A stretch of 64,000 nucleotides of DNA from Pseudomonas sp. CC120222-01a (GTDB lineage: Bacteria > Pseudomonadota > Gammaproteobacteria > Pseudomonadales > Pseudomonadaceae), in contig NZ_QEQQ01000005.1 in assembly GCF_003097235.1 (NCBI RefSeq), positions 124,001 to 188,000 of the forward strand. Direction: 5' to 3'. Position numbers and translations under genes: made by a program. Each line of letters starts with the position of its first letter. Position 1 is the stretch's first letter. This document shows, in pieces, positions 16,606 to 24,670 of this stretch. The notes beneath the pieces were generated by a model that saw only the letters and a list, made by a program, of their open reading frames with translations, made no database searches and was not told the origin of the DNA.

Positions 16606-17594
16606 ACCGCTTCGGCTGGCTGGCCCTGGCACTGGCTGGCGCCTTGCTGGTGCCAGCGCTGCTCGGCGGCAACGAGCTGCTGCCCAGGCTGGCGACCTTC
16701 GACACCACGCTGCTGATGACCCTGCTCGGCATGATCCTGCTGTGCTGGGTGATCAATGCCATGCGCTTGCGCCTGCTGCTCGGCGAGCAAGCGACGCAGC
16801 TTGGCCGTGTGCGCAGCCTCGGCGTGGTGATGGCCACCGAGTTCGCGATCTGTACCACGCCTGGCGGCAGCGGCGGCCCGATCACCCTCATGGCCCTGCT
16901 CGCCCGTGACCGCATCGGGCCGGCCCGCAGTGGTGCGGTATTTGCCATGGATCAGTTGAACGACCTGCTGTTCTTCTTCTGCGCGATGCTGGCGATTGCC
17001 GGTTATGCCCTGTTCCACAGCCTTGGGCGCAGCCAGCAAAGCATGCTGCTGGGCAGCGCGCTGCTGCTGTGCGTTGCGCTGGCCACGATCGTCGTGCTGC
17101 TGCGTTATCGGCGGGCGCTGATGCGCTTCAACGGGCGGGTGCTGCAGCGCCTGGGCATGCCTGGCAAGCGCAGACGTCGCTGGGCGCGCAAGGTCCTGCA
17201 TTTCATCGACGCCCTGGCACAGACCTGGCAGCTGCCAAAACGCACCCTGGCGATGGTGTTCACCCTCACCTGCCTGCACTGGAGCCTGCGCTACAGCGTG
17301 CTGTACCTGGTACTGCAGGGCTTGGGGGTAGAGCTGTCGTGGATCCCGAGCTTCCTGGTGCAGATGCTGTCACTCAGCGCCGGGCAATTCAGCCTGCTGC
17401 CAGGTGGCGCCGGTGCCGCCGAGCTGACCTCGGCCAGCCTGCTGTCACCGCTGGTGGGCAGTTCGACAGCCGCAGCGGCGATCCTGATCTGGCGGGCGAT
17501 CACTTACTACTTTTATCTGCTGGCGGGTGGGCCGGTGTTTGTCTGCCTGCTGGCGCGTCCTTTGCTGGAGCGCTGGCGGCGTCAGGCGGGTTGA
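16602..17594 (+). CDS. Lysylphosphatidylglycerol-synthase-type transmembrane protein (UPF0104, flippase-like)
   Basis: A 330-residue integral membrane protein with about eight hydrophobic segments. It carries the family blocks Thr-Pro-Gly-Gly-Ser-Gly-Gly-Pro-Ile-Thr (about residue 87) and Leu-Leu-Pro-Gly-Gly-Ala-Gly-Ala-Ala-Glu (about 266). This corresponds to the membrane half of MprF, which flips lipids; the lysyl-transferase half is absent. Translation starts in an ATGA overlap with the deacetylase. Its last 95 bases overlap a convergent small gene. It probably moves a glycosylated or deacetylated lipid made by the first two genes, but this is inference. Confidence 0.8.
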   Translation: MNRFGWLALALAGALLVPALLGGNELLPRLATFDTTLLMTLLGMILLCWVINAMRLRLLLGEQATQLGRVRSLGVVMATEFAICTTPGGSGGPITLMALLARDRIGPARSGAVFAMDQLNDLLFFFCAMLAIAGYALFHSLGRSQQSMLLGSALLLCVALATIVVLLRYRRALMRFNGRVLQRLGMPGKRRRRWARKVLHFIDALAQTWQLPKRTLAMVFTLTCLHWSLRYSVLYLVLQGLGVELSWIPSFLVQMLSLSAGQFSLLPGGAGAAELTSASLLSPLVGSSTAAAAILIWRAITYYFYLLAGGPVFVCLLARPLLERWRRQAG

Positions 17595-17733
17595 GCTGGC
17601 GCCACAATTCGGCGGCATCGGGGAAGTCGGTGCCGTCGTCGTCGCTCAGGGCTTCGGGGTCGTAGCGGGCCAGGCAGCCTTCGCCGAGGGTGGGGGGAGC
17701 TGAGGCAGTGGGTTTGTTGCGTGAGATTGCCAT
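17500..17733 (-). CDS. Small acidic hypothetical protein (77 aa), 3' antisense overlap
   Basis: A 77-residue protein beginning Met-Ala-Ile-Ser-Arg-Asn-Lys-Pro-Thr, then an acidic middle (Asp-Pro-Glu-Ala-Leu-Ser-Asp-Asp-Asp-Gly-Thr-Asp-Phe-Pro-Asp) and a Pro/Ala/Lys-rich, probably disordered tail. The ATG at 17733 has GGAGAA 6 bases upstream, good evidence that it is translated. An upstream in-frame ATG at 17766 lacks this. Its 3' 95 bases lie opposite the end of the flippase-like gene. I do not recognise a function. Confidence 0.6.
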   Translation of the reverse strand: MAISRNKPTASAPPTLGEGCLARYDPEALSDDDGTDFPDAAELWRQLNPPDAASAPAKDAPAGRQTPAHPPADKSSK

Positions 17734-17754
17734 CTTGTTCTCCGCAAAAGCATT

Positions 17755-17775
17755 GGGGGCCGCCATGCAGCCCCC
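17755..17775 (-). terminator. Hairpin after purU
   Basis: On the minus strand GGGGGCTGC-ATG-GCGGCCCCC forms a 9-pair stem (one G-U) 9 bases after the purU stop. The T-run is displaced (AATGCTTTTG), so strength is uncertain. Confidence 0.5.
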
Positions 17776-17784
17776 GCAGTGGTA

Positions 17785-18636
17785 TCAATCGAATACCACG
17801 GTCTTGTTGCCATGCACCAGCACGCGGTCTTCCAGGTGATAGCGCAGGCCACGGGCCAGCACCATCTTCTCGACGTCACGGCCGAAGCGGACCATGTCTT
17901 CGATGCTGTCGGCGTGGCTCACACGCACCACGTCCTGCTCGATGATCGGGCCGGCATCCAGCTCTTCGGTCACGTAGTGGCAGGTCGCACCGATCAGCTT
18001 CACGCCACGCAGGGCGGCCTGGTGATACGGCTTGGCGCCGACGAACGACGGCAGGAAGCTGTGGTGGATGTTGATGACCTTCTCGGCATAGTCCTGGCAC
18101 AGTTGCGGCGGCAGGATCTGCATGTAACGCGCCAGCACCACCACGTCAGCCGCATGCTCCTGGACCAGGCGCGACACTTCGGCAAAGGCCGGAGCCTTGT
18201 CTTTCGGATCGACCGGCACGTGGAAGAATGGAATGCCGTGCCACTCGACCATGCTGCGCAGGTCGTTGTGGTTGGAAATCACACACGGGATCTCGCAATC
18301 CAGCTCATCCGTGTGCCAGCGGTGCAGCAGGTCGGCCAGGCAGTGCGATTCGCGGCTGGCCATCAGTACCACGCGCTTCTTCTGCGCCGAGTCGGTGATA
18401 CGCCAAGTCATGGAGAACTCTTCGGCGATCGGCGCGAAGGCTTCGCGGAACGCCTCGATACCGAATGGCAGCGATTCGGCGCGGATTTCATGGCGCATGA
18501 AGAACCAACCGCTCTGCTCATCAGAGTGGTGGCTGGCTTCGTTGATCCAGCCATTGTACAAGGCCAGGAAATTACTGACTTTCGCCACGATGCCAACACG
18601 GTCGGGGCAGGCGATCACCAGACGATAGGTGCGCAT
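17785..18636 (-). CDS. purU: Formyltetrahydrofolate deformylase PurU
   Basis: A 283-residue protein, the normal length. An N-terminal ACT domain (residues 1-80, Leu-Val-Ile-Ala-Cys-Pro-Asp-Arg-Val-Gly-Ile-Val) precedes a formyltransferase-fold catalytic domain. The catalytic block Ile-Asn-Ile-His-His-Ser-Phe-Leu-Pro-Ser-Phe is near residue 200, followed by a conserved Gly-Ala-Thr-Cys-His-Tyr-Val-Thr-Glu-x-Leu-Asp. It hydrolyses 10-formyl-THF to formate and THF, balancing one-carbon pools. Pseudomonads often have several PurU paralogues. It is divergent from mvaT across 296 bases. Confidence 0.94.
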   Translation of the reverse strand: MRTYRLVIACPDRVGIVAKVSNFLALYNGWINEASHHSDEQSGWFFMRHEIRAESLPFGIEAFREAFAPIAEEFSMTWRITDSAQKKRVVLMASRESHCLADLLHRWHTDELDCEIPCVISNHNDLRSMVEWHGIPFFHVPVDPKDKAPAFAEVSRLVQEHAADVVVLARYMQILPPQLCQDYAEKVINIHHSFLPSFVGAKPYHQAALRGVKLIGATCHYVTEELDAGPIIEQDVVRVSHADSIEDMVRFGRDVEKMVLARGLRYHLEDRVLVHGNKTVVFD

Positions 18637-18864
18637 GAATTAAGACTCCAGAACTTCGCAAAGGCGCTCATTCTAGCGGCACGACCAGAAAAACGCAGTA
18701 ATCATTACGCCGGCCGGTAGCGACATGCCCGGCAGACCTGGCGGTAACCCCGGCTACTACAGCCTGATGACAATCAGGACGAAGCGCAGGGCCATATGTA
18801 AATTTTTCTTAATCTTGAGATAATTTGTCACAGGGCTAATAACAGTTAAGTGTCGAATAATAGG

Positions 18865-18893
18865 TTTACTTGAGAGTATCGCCTGTCTATTAT
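18865..18893 (+). promoter_or_regulatory. Likely mvaT sigma-70 promoter
   Basis: TTTACT (18865-18870), 17 bases, TATTAT (18888-18893), 39 bases before the mvaT ATG. It lies in an AT-rich stretch (18795-18895) that contrasts with the GC-rich surroundings; such DNA is what MvaT itself binds, so autoregulation is possible. The rest of the 296-base purU-mvaT gap (18637-18864) holds no gene that I can see. Confidence 0.6.
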
Positions 18894-18932
18894 TGCCTCA
18901 CACATTTCTGAACACGCATTAAGGAACACTCC

Positions 18933-19310
18933 ATGTCCCTGATCAACGAATACCGCGCTACCGAAGAAGCCATCAAGGAACTTCAGGCCCGCCTGGCCAA
19001 CCTGTCGCAGGATGACAAGCTGAAGAAAGAACTGGAGTTCGAAGGCAAACTGCGCACCCTGATGGGCGAGTACTCCAAGTCGCTGCGCGACGTCATCGCC
19101 CTGCTCGACCCAGAGTCGAAACTGAGCAAAGCCCCACGCGGTGCAGCGAAACCAGTTGCTACCAAGCGTGCGCGCAAGGTCAAGCAATACAAGAACCCGC
19201 ACAACGGTGAAGTGATCGAAACCAAAGGCGGCAACCACAAGACCCTGAAAGAATGGAAAGCCAAATGGGGTGGTGACGTGGTTGAAAGCTGGGCGACCCT
19301 GCTGGACTGA
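18933..19310 (+). CDS. mvaT: H-NS-like nucleoid protein MvaT
   Basis: A 125-residue xenogeneic silencer of the MvaT/TurA family. The N-terminal coiled coil for dimerisation (residues 1-60) begins Ser-Leu-Ile-Asn-Glu-Tyr-Arg-Ala-Thr-Glu-Glu-Ala-Ile-Lys-Glu-Leu. After a linker with Lys-Arg-Ala-Arg-Lys-Val-Lys comes the DNA-binding domain with Gly-Gly-Asn-His-Lys-Thr-Leu-Lys-Glu-Trp-Lys. It binds AT-rich minor groove and represses acquired genes, biofilm and virulence functions. AAGGA 10 bases before the ATG supports the start. A clear terminator follows. Confidence 0.95.
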   Translation: MSLINEYRATEEAIKELQARLANLSQDDKLKKELEFEGKLRTLMGEYSKSLRDVIALLDPESKLSKAPRGAAKPVATKRARKVKQYKNPHNGEVIETKGGNHKTLKEWKAKWGGDVVESWATLLD

Positions 19311-19344
19311 TTGTCCACAGCAACGCTTTGTATATACAAACAAG

Positions 19345-19370
19345 AACGCCGGCATGATGCCGGCGTTTTT
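19345..19370 (+). terminator. mvaT terminator
   Basis: AACGCCGGCAT-G-ATGCCGGCGTT (19345-19367) is an 11-arm palindrome followed by TTT, 34 bases after the mvaT stop. It can also end the convergent sbcB transcript. Confidence 0.85.
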
Positions 19371-19380
19371 GTTTGCTCAT

Positions 19381-20817
19381 TCAAAGGCTGATAGCAAACT
19401 GCTCACTCAAGTTGCGAGCATGCACCTGCCAGGCGTCCAGCACCCGCCGCCCGGCCTCGTCGGCGTTGGCCCAGGCGCTCTGCCTGGCCTGCTCGAAATC
19501 ACCCAGCGTGTTCGGTGCACCCCATTGCGGGTCACTCAGACGCTGCTGGCAGAAGCCATACCAGCGCTGGCGCTCTTCGCTGTTCAAGGTTTCCGGGAAG
19601 TTACGCGCGCGGTAGCGGAACAACAACTCCGGCAGGCGCGGATCATCGAACATCCAGTGGCCATGCCCTAATTGCGCAGGGTCCAGCGTGCGAACTTGCT
19701 CGCACAGGCGGCGGTCACGGTCACCGATGAATCCGTCATACAACTGCTGTTCCGGGTCTTCAACCGCAGCAAAGTCCTCCTTGCCGTAGATAAGCTCAAG
19801 CTTGTCCTGCCATTCAGCCTGTTGATTAGCCAACTGTTCAGCGCGTGATTGCATCAGTGCCAGATCGATGCCCAGTCGCTGCTGATCGGCAGGGCGCAAT
19901 ACCGAAAGCGGAGCGACTACCGGGCAGCGATTGATCTGTACCAACTTGAGCGGCACCGGTAATTGTCCTTCAGATAATTCCTCATGCCGCGTGTACAAAC
20001 GCTCGCGCAGTACCTCGGCACTTTCCCTTATCAACGGTAGGGTTTCCTGATGCAGGTCGCACACAATCAGTGCATTGCGATTACGCGGGTGCCAGGCCAA
20101 TGGCAGGACCACCCCCAGATAATTACGCGCCGCAGAAAAGCGCCCGGATATATGTACCAGAGGCTGCAACAGACGGATCTGTTCCATCACTTTGTGCTTG
20201 CTGCGCAACTGGAACAGCCACTCGTACAACTTCGGTTGTTTCTGCCTTATCAGGCGTGCCAGAGCAATCGTGGCCCGTACGTCGGAAAGCGCTTCATGGG
20301 CATGCCCGTGGTCGATGCCATTGGCCTGGCTGAGCAACTCCAGACGCAGGCTGGTGCGCCCATCCTGTTGCGGCCAGACGATGCCTTCCGGACGCAGGGC
20401 GTAGGCAGTGCGCACGACGTCGATCAGGTCCCAGCGGCTGTTGCCGCCCTGCCACTCGCGGGCATAAGGGTCGAAGAAGTTGCGGTACAGGCTGTAGCGG
20501 GTCACTTCGTCGTCGAAGCGCAAGGTGTTGTAGCCGGCACTGCAGGTGCCGGGGCGCGCCAGTTGCTGGTGGACCCGCGTCATGAACTCGGCCTCGCACA
20601 GGCCCTGGCTGGCGAGTTGCTCGGGGGTGATGCCAGTGACCAGGCAGGCGGCCGGGTGCGGCAGGATATCGTCCGAAGGGCGGCAATAGAGGTTGATCGG
20701 CTCTTCGATCTCGTTGAGTTCGAAATCGGTGCGCACACCAGCGACCTGCAACGGCCGGTCGCAGCGTGGGTTGATGCCAGTGGTTTCGTAGTCGTGCCAG
20801 AAGATGCTGGAAGTCAC
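19381..20817 (-). CDS. sbcB: Exodeoxyribonuclease I
   Basis: A 478-residue protein, the family length. The DEDDh nuclease domain opens with Phe-Trp-His-Asp-Tyr-Glu-Thr-Thr-Gly (Asp9, Glu11). His-Glu-Ala-Leu-Ser-Asp-Val-Arg-Ala-Thr near residue 180 supplies the later acidic/His ligands. SH3-like and helical domains follow. It degrades single-stranded DNA 3'-5' and acts in recombination and mismatch repair. The GTG at 20817 is chosen because it gives the conserved N-terminus and has AGGA upstream; the frame continues 36 codons further without family similarity. Confidence 0.93.
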   Translation of the reverse strand: MTSSIFWHDYETTGINPRCDRPLQVAGVRTDFELNEIEEPINLYCRPSDDILPHPAACLVTGITPEQLASQGLCEAEFMTRVHQQLARPGTCSAGYNTLRFDDEVTRYSLYRNFFDPYAREWQGGNSRWDLIDVVRTAYALRPEGIVWPQQDGRTSLRLELLSQANGIDHGHAHEALSDVRATIALARLIRQKQPKLYEWLFQLRSKHKVMEQIRLLQPLVHISGRFSAARNYLGVVLPLAWHPRNRNALIVCDLHQETLPLIRESAEVLRERLYTRHEELSEGQLPVPLKLVQINRCPVVAPLSVLRPADQQRLGIDLALMQSRAEQLANQQAEWQDKLELIYGKEDFAAVEDPEQQLYDGFIGDRDRRLCEQVRTLDPAQLGHGHWMFDDPRLPELLFRYRARNFPETLNSEERQRWYGFCQQRLSDPQWGAPNTLGDFEQARQSAWANADEAGRRVLDAWQVHARNLSEQFAISL

Positions 20818-20863
20818 GGGGTCGTCCTGTTTCGAGGTCGACCCGATTTTAGCGGAGACAGGC

Positions 20864-21223
20864 TCAGGCGGAAGCGTTGGCGGGGCGGAAACTGAAATAG
20901 TCGCGCAGCGAGCGGACGAATTCATCGTATTCGCGCGGCGCCTGCAGCAGCATGAAACCGGAATCGTAGTGGCCCGGGGTCTGGTCTTCGCGGCACCACA
21001 GGCAACTGGCGGTCAGGTTGATGAACTGAAATCCGCCACCGGCCAGCGGGATGCGCAATTGCAACTCGAAGTCCGGCCCGACCAGCACAGGCAGCGAGCT
21101 GATCAGCATGATCCCGTCTTCGGAGGCATTGCCCAGCTGACCGATCGGCTGATCGGTAAAGCGGTTGTAGACCTTGAGCACACAAGGCAACTGATGGCGT
21201 TCGATATGGCGCTGGATGAACAT
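20864..21223 (-). CDS. PilZ-domain protein
   Basis: A 119-residue single-domain PilZ protein. The c-di-GMP motif parts are visible: Arg5-x-x-x-Arg9 at the N-terminus and Asn-Ala-Ser-Glu-Asp-Gly near residue 32, followed by the beta-barrel. It may bind c-di-GMP and act on an unknown partner. It lies 46 bases ahead of sbcB in the same direction, so the two may share a transcript. A c-di-GMP phosphodiesterase (bifA) is encoded 20 kb away. Confidence 0.8.
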   Translation of the reverse strand: MFIQRHIERHQLPCVLKVYNRFTDQPIGQLGNASEDGIMLISSLPVLVGPDFELQLRIPLAGGGFQFINLTASCLWCREDQTPGHYDSGFMLLQAPREYDEFVRSLRDYFSFRPANASA

Positions 21224-21347
21224 GATCGCGAGTGCAGTCCCGTACCTGATGCCAGGAATGCAAGGTACTGGCGGTTGTTGTAACAGCTGGGTTACAGATT
21301 AGCGCAGCGCGCCGGTCAAATCCCGTGAAATTAATGACACCTTGGTG

Positions 21348-21734
21348 TTAACGCCAAGTAGGGGTATTGACCGGGTTAGCCACCGCCGCCTCTGCACCAC
21401 GGTAGTGCCCGAGCTTCTGCAGGGTCTCCAGGCGCGCCTTGGCCCGGTAGGCGTATTCATTGCCCGGGTACTGCTGGATCAGGTACTCGTAGGTCTGCGC
21501 CGCATCCACATAAAGCATGTCGCGTTCCAGGCACTGGCCGCGCAGCAGCGACACTTCCGGGTGGATGAACGGCCGCGCACGGCTGGTGCGGTCGACCTGC
21601 GACAGCTCCAGCATGACCTTCGAACAATCGCCCCGGTCATAGGCGCGGTAGGCGTTGTTCAGGTGGTGGTCCATGGACCAGCGGGTGCAGCCGACAGTGC
21701 TGGCCGCCAGGGCGATTATGATCAGGGCGCGCAT
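21348..21734 (-). CDS. Small TPR-like lipoprotein
   Basis: A 128-residue exported protein. The signal peptide Met-Arg-Ala-Leu-Ile-Ile-Ile-Ala-Leu-Ala ends in Ser-Thr-Val-Gly-Cys, giving a lipidated Cys16. The rest is helical with a tetratricopeptide-like repeat (Asp-Ala-Ala-Gln-Thr-Tyr-Glu-Tyr-Leu-Ile-Gln-Gln-Tyr-Pro-Gly-Asn), resembling YfgM/BamD-type units. AAGGAGAT 5 bases upstream fixes the ATG at 21734. A near-perfect palindrome (21341-21358) covers its stop codon. Function unknown. Confidence 0.75.
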   Translation of the reverse strand: MRALIIIALAASTVGCTRWSMDHHLNNAYRAYDRGDCSKVMLELSQVDRTSRARPFIHPEVSLLRGQCLERDMLYVDAAQTYEYLIQQYPGNEYAYRAKARLETLQKLGHYRGAEAAVANPVNTPTWR

Positions 21735-21915
21735 GGGGTATCTCCTTTGATGCCTGTTTATCGGCCATTGCCGGCAAATCTTCACAGCCATTTGCAAGGA
21801 TACTCCCACCCGTTCAAATGCCACCCTGCATTGGTCGCAGGTAGTGCAACGGAACAATGACTACAGCGCAATTGAGGAGTAGCCTTTCGCTGCGCTTCAC
21901 TATAGGAGTCTGTGC

Positions 21916-23370
21916 ATGAGCATCCGCCGTACCAAAATCGTCGCCACCCTTGGCCCCGCCAGCAACTCGCCGGAAGTGATCGAACAGCTGATCCTCGCCG
22001 GCCTTGACGTGGCACGCCTGAACTTCTCCCACGGCACGCCGGACGAGCACAAGGCACGCGCCCGCCTGATCCGTGACATCGCCGCCAAGAACGGCCGCCA
22101 TGTCGCACTGCTGGGCGACCTGCAGGGTCCGAAGATCCGCATCGCCAAGTTCGCCAACAAGCGCATCGAACTGAAGATCGGTGACAAGTTCACCTTCTCC
22201 ACCGCCCACCCGCTGACCGAAGGCAACCAGGACATCGTCGGTATCGACTATCCCGACCTGGTCAAGGATTGCGGCGTTGGTGACGAACTGCTGCTCGACG
22301 ACGGCCGCGTGGTCATGCGCGTCGAGACCGCCACCGCAGACGCCCTGCACTGCGTGGTGATCATCGGTGGCCCGCTGTCGGACCACAAAGGCATCAACCG
22401 CAAAGGTGGCGGCCTGACCGCGCCGGCCCTGACCGAAAAAGACAAGGCCGACATCAAGCTCGCCGCGGAAATGGACCTGGACTACCTGGCCGTCTCCTTC
22501 CCGCGTGACGCCAGCGACATGGAATACGCCCGCAAGCTGCGTGACGAAGCCGGCGGCAGCGCCTGGCTGGTGGCCAAGATCGAGCGCGCCGAGGCCGTTG
22601 CCGACGACGAAACCCTCGACAAGCTGATCCTCGCTTCCGATGCCGTGATGGTTGCTCGTGGCGACCTGGGCGTGGAAATCGGCGACGCCGAGCTGATCGC
22701 CATCCAGAAGAAGATCATCCAGCACGCCCGCCGCAACAACAAGGCGGTGATCGTCGCGACCCAGATGATGGAGTCGATGATCCAGAACCCGATGCCGACC
22801 CGTGCCGAAGTGTCCGACGTGGCCAACGCCGTGCTCGACAACACCGACGCGGTGATGCTGTCGGCCGAGAGCGCCGCCGGTTCTTACCCGATCGAAGCCG
22901 TACAGGCCATGGCCCGTATCTGCTCCGGTGCCGAAAAGCACCCGACCAGCCAGAAGTCCAGCCACCGCCTGCACACCACCTTCGAGCGTTGCGACGAAAG
23001 CATCGCCCTGGCGGCCATGTACACCGCCAACCACTTCCCGGGCGTGAAGGCGATCATCGCCCTGACCGAAAGTGGCTACACCCCGCTGATCATGTCGCGC
23101 CTGCGTTCGCACGTGCCGATCTTCGCACTGTCGCCGCACCGCGCCACCCAGGCCCGTGCCAACATGTTCCGCGGCGTCTACCCGATCGCCTTCGACCCGG
23201 CGTCGCTGCCGGCCGACAAGGTCAGCCAGGCGGCCGTCGACGAGCTGCTCAAGCGCGGCCTGGTGGAGCAAGGTGACTGGGTAATCCTGACCAAGGGTGA
23301 CAGCTACCACACCATCGGTGGCACCAACGGCATGAAGATCCTGCACGTCGGTGATCCGCTGGTCGGCTGA
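21916..23370 (+). CDS. pykA: Pyruvate kinase (type II, PykA)
   Basis: A 484-residue pyruvate kinase. It opens Arg-Arg-Thr-Lys-Ile-Val-Ala-Thr-Leu-Gly-Pro-Ala. The active-site block Ala-Trp-Leu-Val-Ala-Lys-Ile-Glu-Arg-Ala-Glu near residue 213 contains the catalytic Lys. Met-Val-Ala-Arg-Gly-Asp-Leu-Gly-Val-Glu follows near 245. It converts phosphoenolpyruvate and ADP to pyruvate and ATP, in pseudomonads below the Entner-Doudoroff pathway. The ATG is preceded by a weak AGGAG at 21905-21909. A REP pair follows the stop. Confidence 0.95.
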   Translation: MSIRRTKIVATLGPASNSPEVIEQLILAGLDVARLNFSHGTPDEHKARARLIRDIAAKNGRHVALLGDLQGPKIRIAKFANKRIELKIGDKFTFSTAHPLTEGNQDIVGIDYPDLVKDCGVGDELLLDDGRVVMRVETATADALHCVVIIGGPLSDHKGINRKGGGLTAPALTEKDKADIKLAAEMDLDYLAVSFPRDASDMEYARKLRDEAGGSAWLVAKIERAEAVADDETLDKLILASDAVMVARGDLGVEIGDAELIAIQKKIIQHARRNNKAVIVATQMMESMIQNPMPTRAEVSDVANAVLDNTDAVMLSAESAAGSYPIEAVQAMARICSGAEKHPTSQKSSHRLHTTFERCDESIALAAMYTANHFPGVKAIIALTESGYTPLIMSRLRSHVPIFALSPHRATQARANMFRGVYPIAFDPASLPADKVSQAAVDELLKRGLVEQGDWVILTKGDSYHTIGGTNGMKILHVGDPLVG

Positions 23371-23380
23371 TTGCTCCAAA

Positions 23381-23474
23381 TGGGGCCGCTTTGCGGCCCT
23401 TTCGCGACGCAAGGCCGCTCCCACAAAGGAATGGCGTACACCGCCCTATGTGGGAGCGGCCTTGCGTCGCGATA
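23381..23474. repeat. REP pair after pykA
   Basis: GGGGCCGCTTTGCGGCCCTTTCGCGACGCAAGGCCGCTCCCACA-type element at 23381-23424 and its inverted partner TATGTGGGAGCGGCCTTGCG...CGATAG at 23447-23474. The GGGGCCGC stem occurs only in the first copy. It separates the convergent pykA and 2Fe-2S reductase genes. Confidence 0.85.
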
Positions 23475-23491
23475 GGAGGGCAAAGCCCTCC
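23475..23491 (-). terminator. Hairpin after the 2Fe-2S reductase gene
   Basis: GGAGGGC-AAA-GCCCTCC, 7 pairs, 8 bases downstream of the minus-strand stop and directly against the REP pair. No long T-run follows. Confidence 0.4.
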
Positions 23492-23499
23492 CAGCTCAC

Positions 23500-24420
23500 T
23501 CAAGCATGCTCGACGAACACATCAGCAAACACCTGCCCCCGCGGCACCCCGGCAATAAACAGCCGACGGGCAAACCGCTCGACACTCCCCGGCGCCCCGC
23601 ACACCAGCGCCACTGTCTGCCGCGATGACGGCCGCAACCCCGCCAACGCTTGCTCCATCTGCTCCGCCAGCACCCGCTCGACCTTCACACCCTTCAGTTG
23701 CATCAACGGCTCGGCCAGATAGTGCCCAGCGCTATCCCGCGCCACATGCACCACCCGAATCTCCCCTTGATGCCCCTGCCGCAATGCCTCACGCAAGATG
23801 CCCCACAACGGCGCCAGGCCGGTGCCCGCTGCCAGCAACCAGAGCGGCCGCGCCTGCCAGTCCGGGTCGTAGTGCAACGCCCCGCCCCTGAACTCACCCA
23901 GGCGCAACTCATCGCCCGCCTTCAGCCCACGGGCCTGGTCGCAAAAGGCCCCTGCGCGCTGGCAATCGATATGAAATTCGAGGTAATCATCTTCCCCCGG
24001 CAGGCTGGCCAGGGAATAAGGCCGAGCTACCGCACCCAACCACAACACCACATGTTGCCCCGCCTGATAACGCAACGCCCGCTCGGGACGCAGGCGCAAA
24101 CGCAGCACGTCGCCAAACCAGTCCACCGCGCAAACTCGCGCCGGCACGCCGTCCTGCTGCGGGTCGAACACAGCCACGCGCAGGTCGTCGACTACCCGGC
24201 ACTGGCAGGCCAGGCGCCAGCCCTGGGCGTGCTTGTCCAGCGCCAGGGCCTCGGGCAAGGCATCCGCCGGCTGCCCATCCAGGCAATGCACCAGGCAGGC
24301 GTGGCAACTGCCAGCACGGCAACTGTAGGGCACGTTGAAACCGGCCTCGTTGAGGGCATCGAGCAGGTTGCTGCCGGTCGGCACCGTCCAGCGGCGCGCG
24401 CCCACGCAAAGTTCGGGCAT
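23500..24420 (-). CDS. 2Fe-2S ferredoxin-NAD(P)H reductase (fused)
   Basis: A 306-residue fusion. An N-terminal plant-type ferredoxin domain has Cys34, Cys39, Cys42 and Cys72 (Cys-x4-Cys-x2-Cys...Cys). A ferredoxin-reductase module follows: Arg-Pro-Tyr-Ser-Leu-Ala-Ser for FAD near residue 143, and Gly-Thr-Gly-Leu-Ala-Pro-Leu for NAD(P) near 215. This is the layout of reductase components of ring-hydroxylating or soluble oxygenases (BenC-like), but no oxygenase gene is nearby. The start at 24420 gives a protein beginning with the ferredoxin fold. The electron acceptor is unknown. Confidence 0.85.
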   Translation of the reverse strand: MPELCVGARRWTVPTGSNLLDALNEAGFNVPYSCRAGSCHACLVHCLDGQPADALPEALALDKHAQGWRLACQCRVVDDLRVAVFDPQQDGVPARVCAVDWFGDVLRLRLRPERALRYQAGQHVVLWLGAVARPYSLASLPGEDDYLEFHIDCQRAGAFCDQARGLKAGDELRLGEFRGGALHYDPDWQARPLWLLAAGTGLAPLWGILREALRQGHQGEIRVVHVARDSAGHYLAEPLMQLKGVKVERVLAEQMEQALAGLRPSSRQTVALVCGAPGSVERFARRLFIAGVPRGQVFADVFVEHA

Positions 24421-24547
24421 GGTAAGTCTGTCTCCATCGATCACCGGGTCACTGTATGCCAAGCGCGCATTGGCAGCAAAAAGGATGCCTGGCTCCTGCC
24501 GACCATGGTCCAGACCACGCGCAGGTGTTTCGCGCGGTGAGGCGCGC

Positions 24548-24553
24548 TATACT
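24548..24553 (+). promoter_or_regulatory. Possible -10 of the fumarase promoter
   Basis: TATACT lies 118 bases before the fumarase ATG in the divergent gap, but the matching -35 region (GTGTTT at 24525) is poor. A GGCGCGCCTTGCAAGGCGC inverted repeat sits at about 24583-24602 in the leader. Confidence 0.35.
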
Positions 24554-24670
24554 GCCGCGCCCTTTTGCGTCGGCCAGCCTGCCGGCGCGCCTTGCAAGGC
24601 GCTTCGACACGCTGGTCGGCACCGTCGAGCGTCTTTTTGAATGTTCCCGTCTTTAAGAGGAGCGCGCTGC

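Noticed and set aside
21814..23424. Long minus-strand frame opposite pykA
   Set aside because: Composition (Gly/Val/Asp/His runs) is that of a shadow frame and no start signal is seen.
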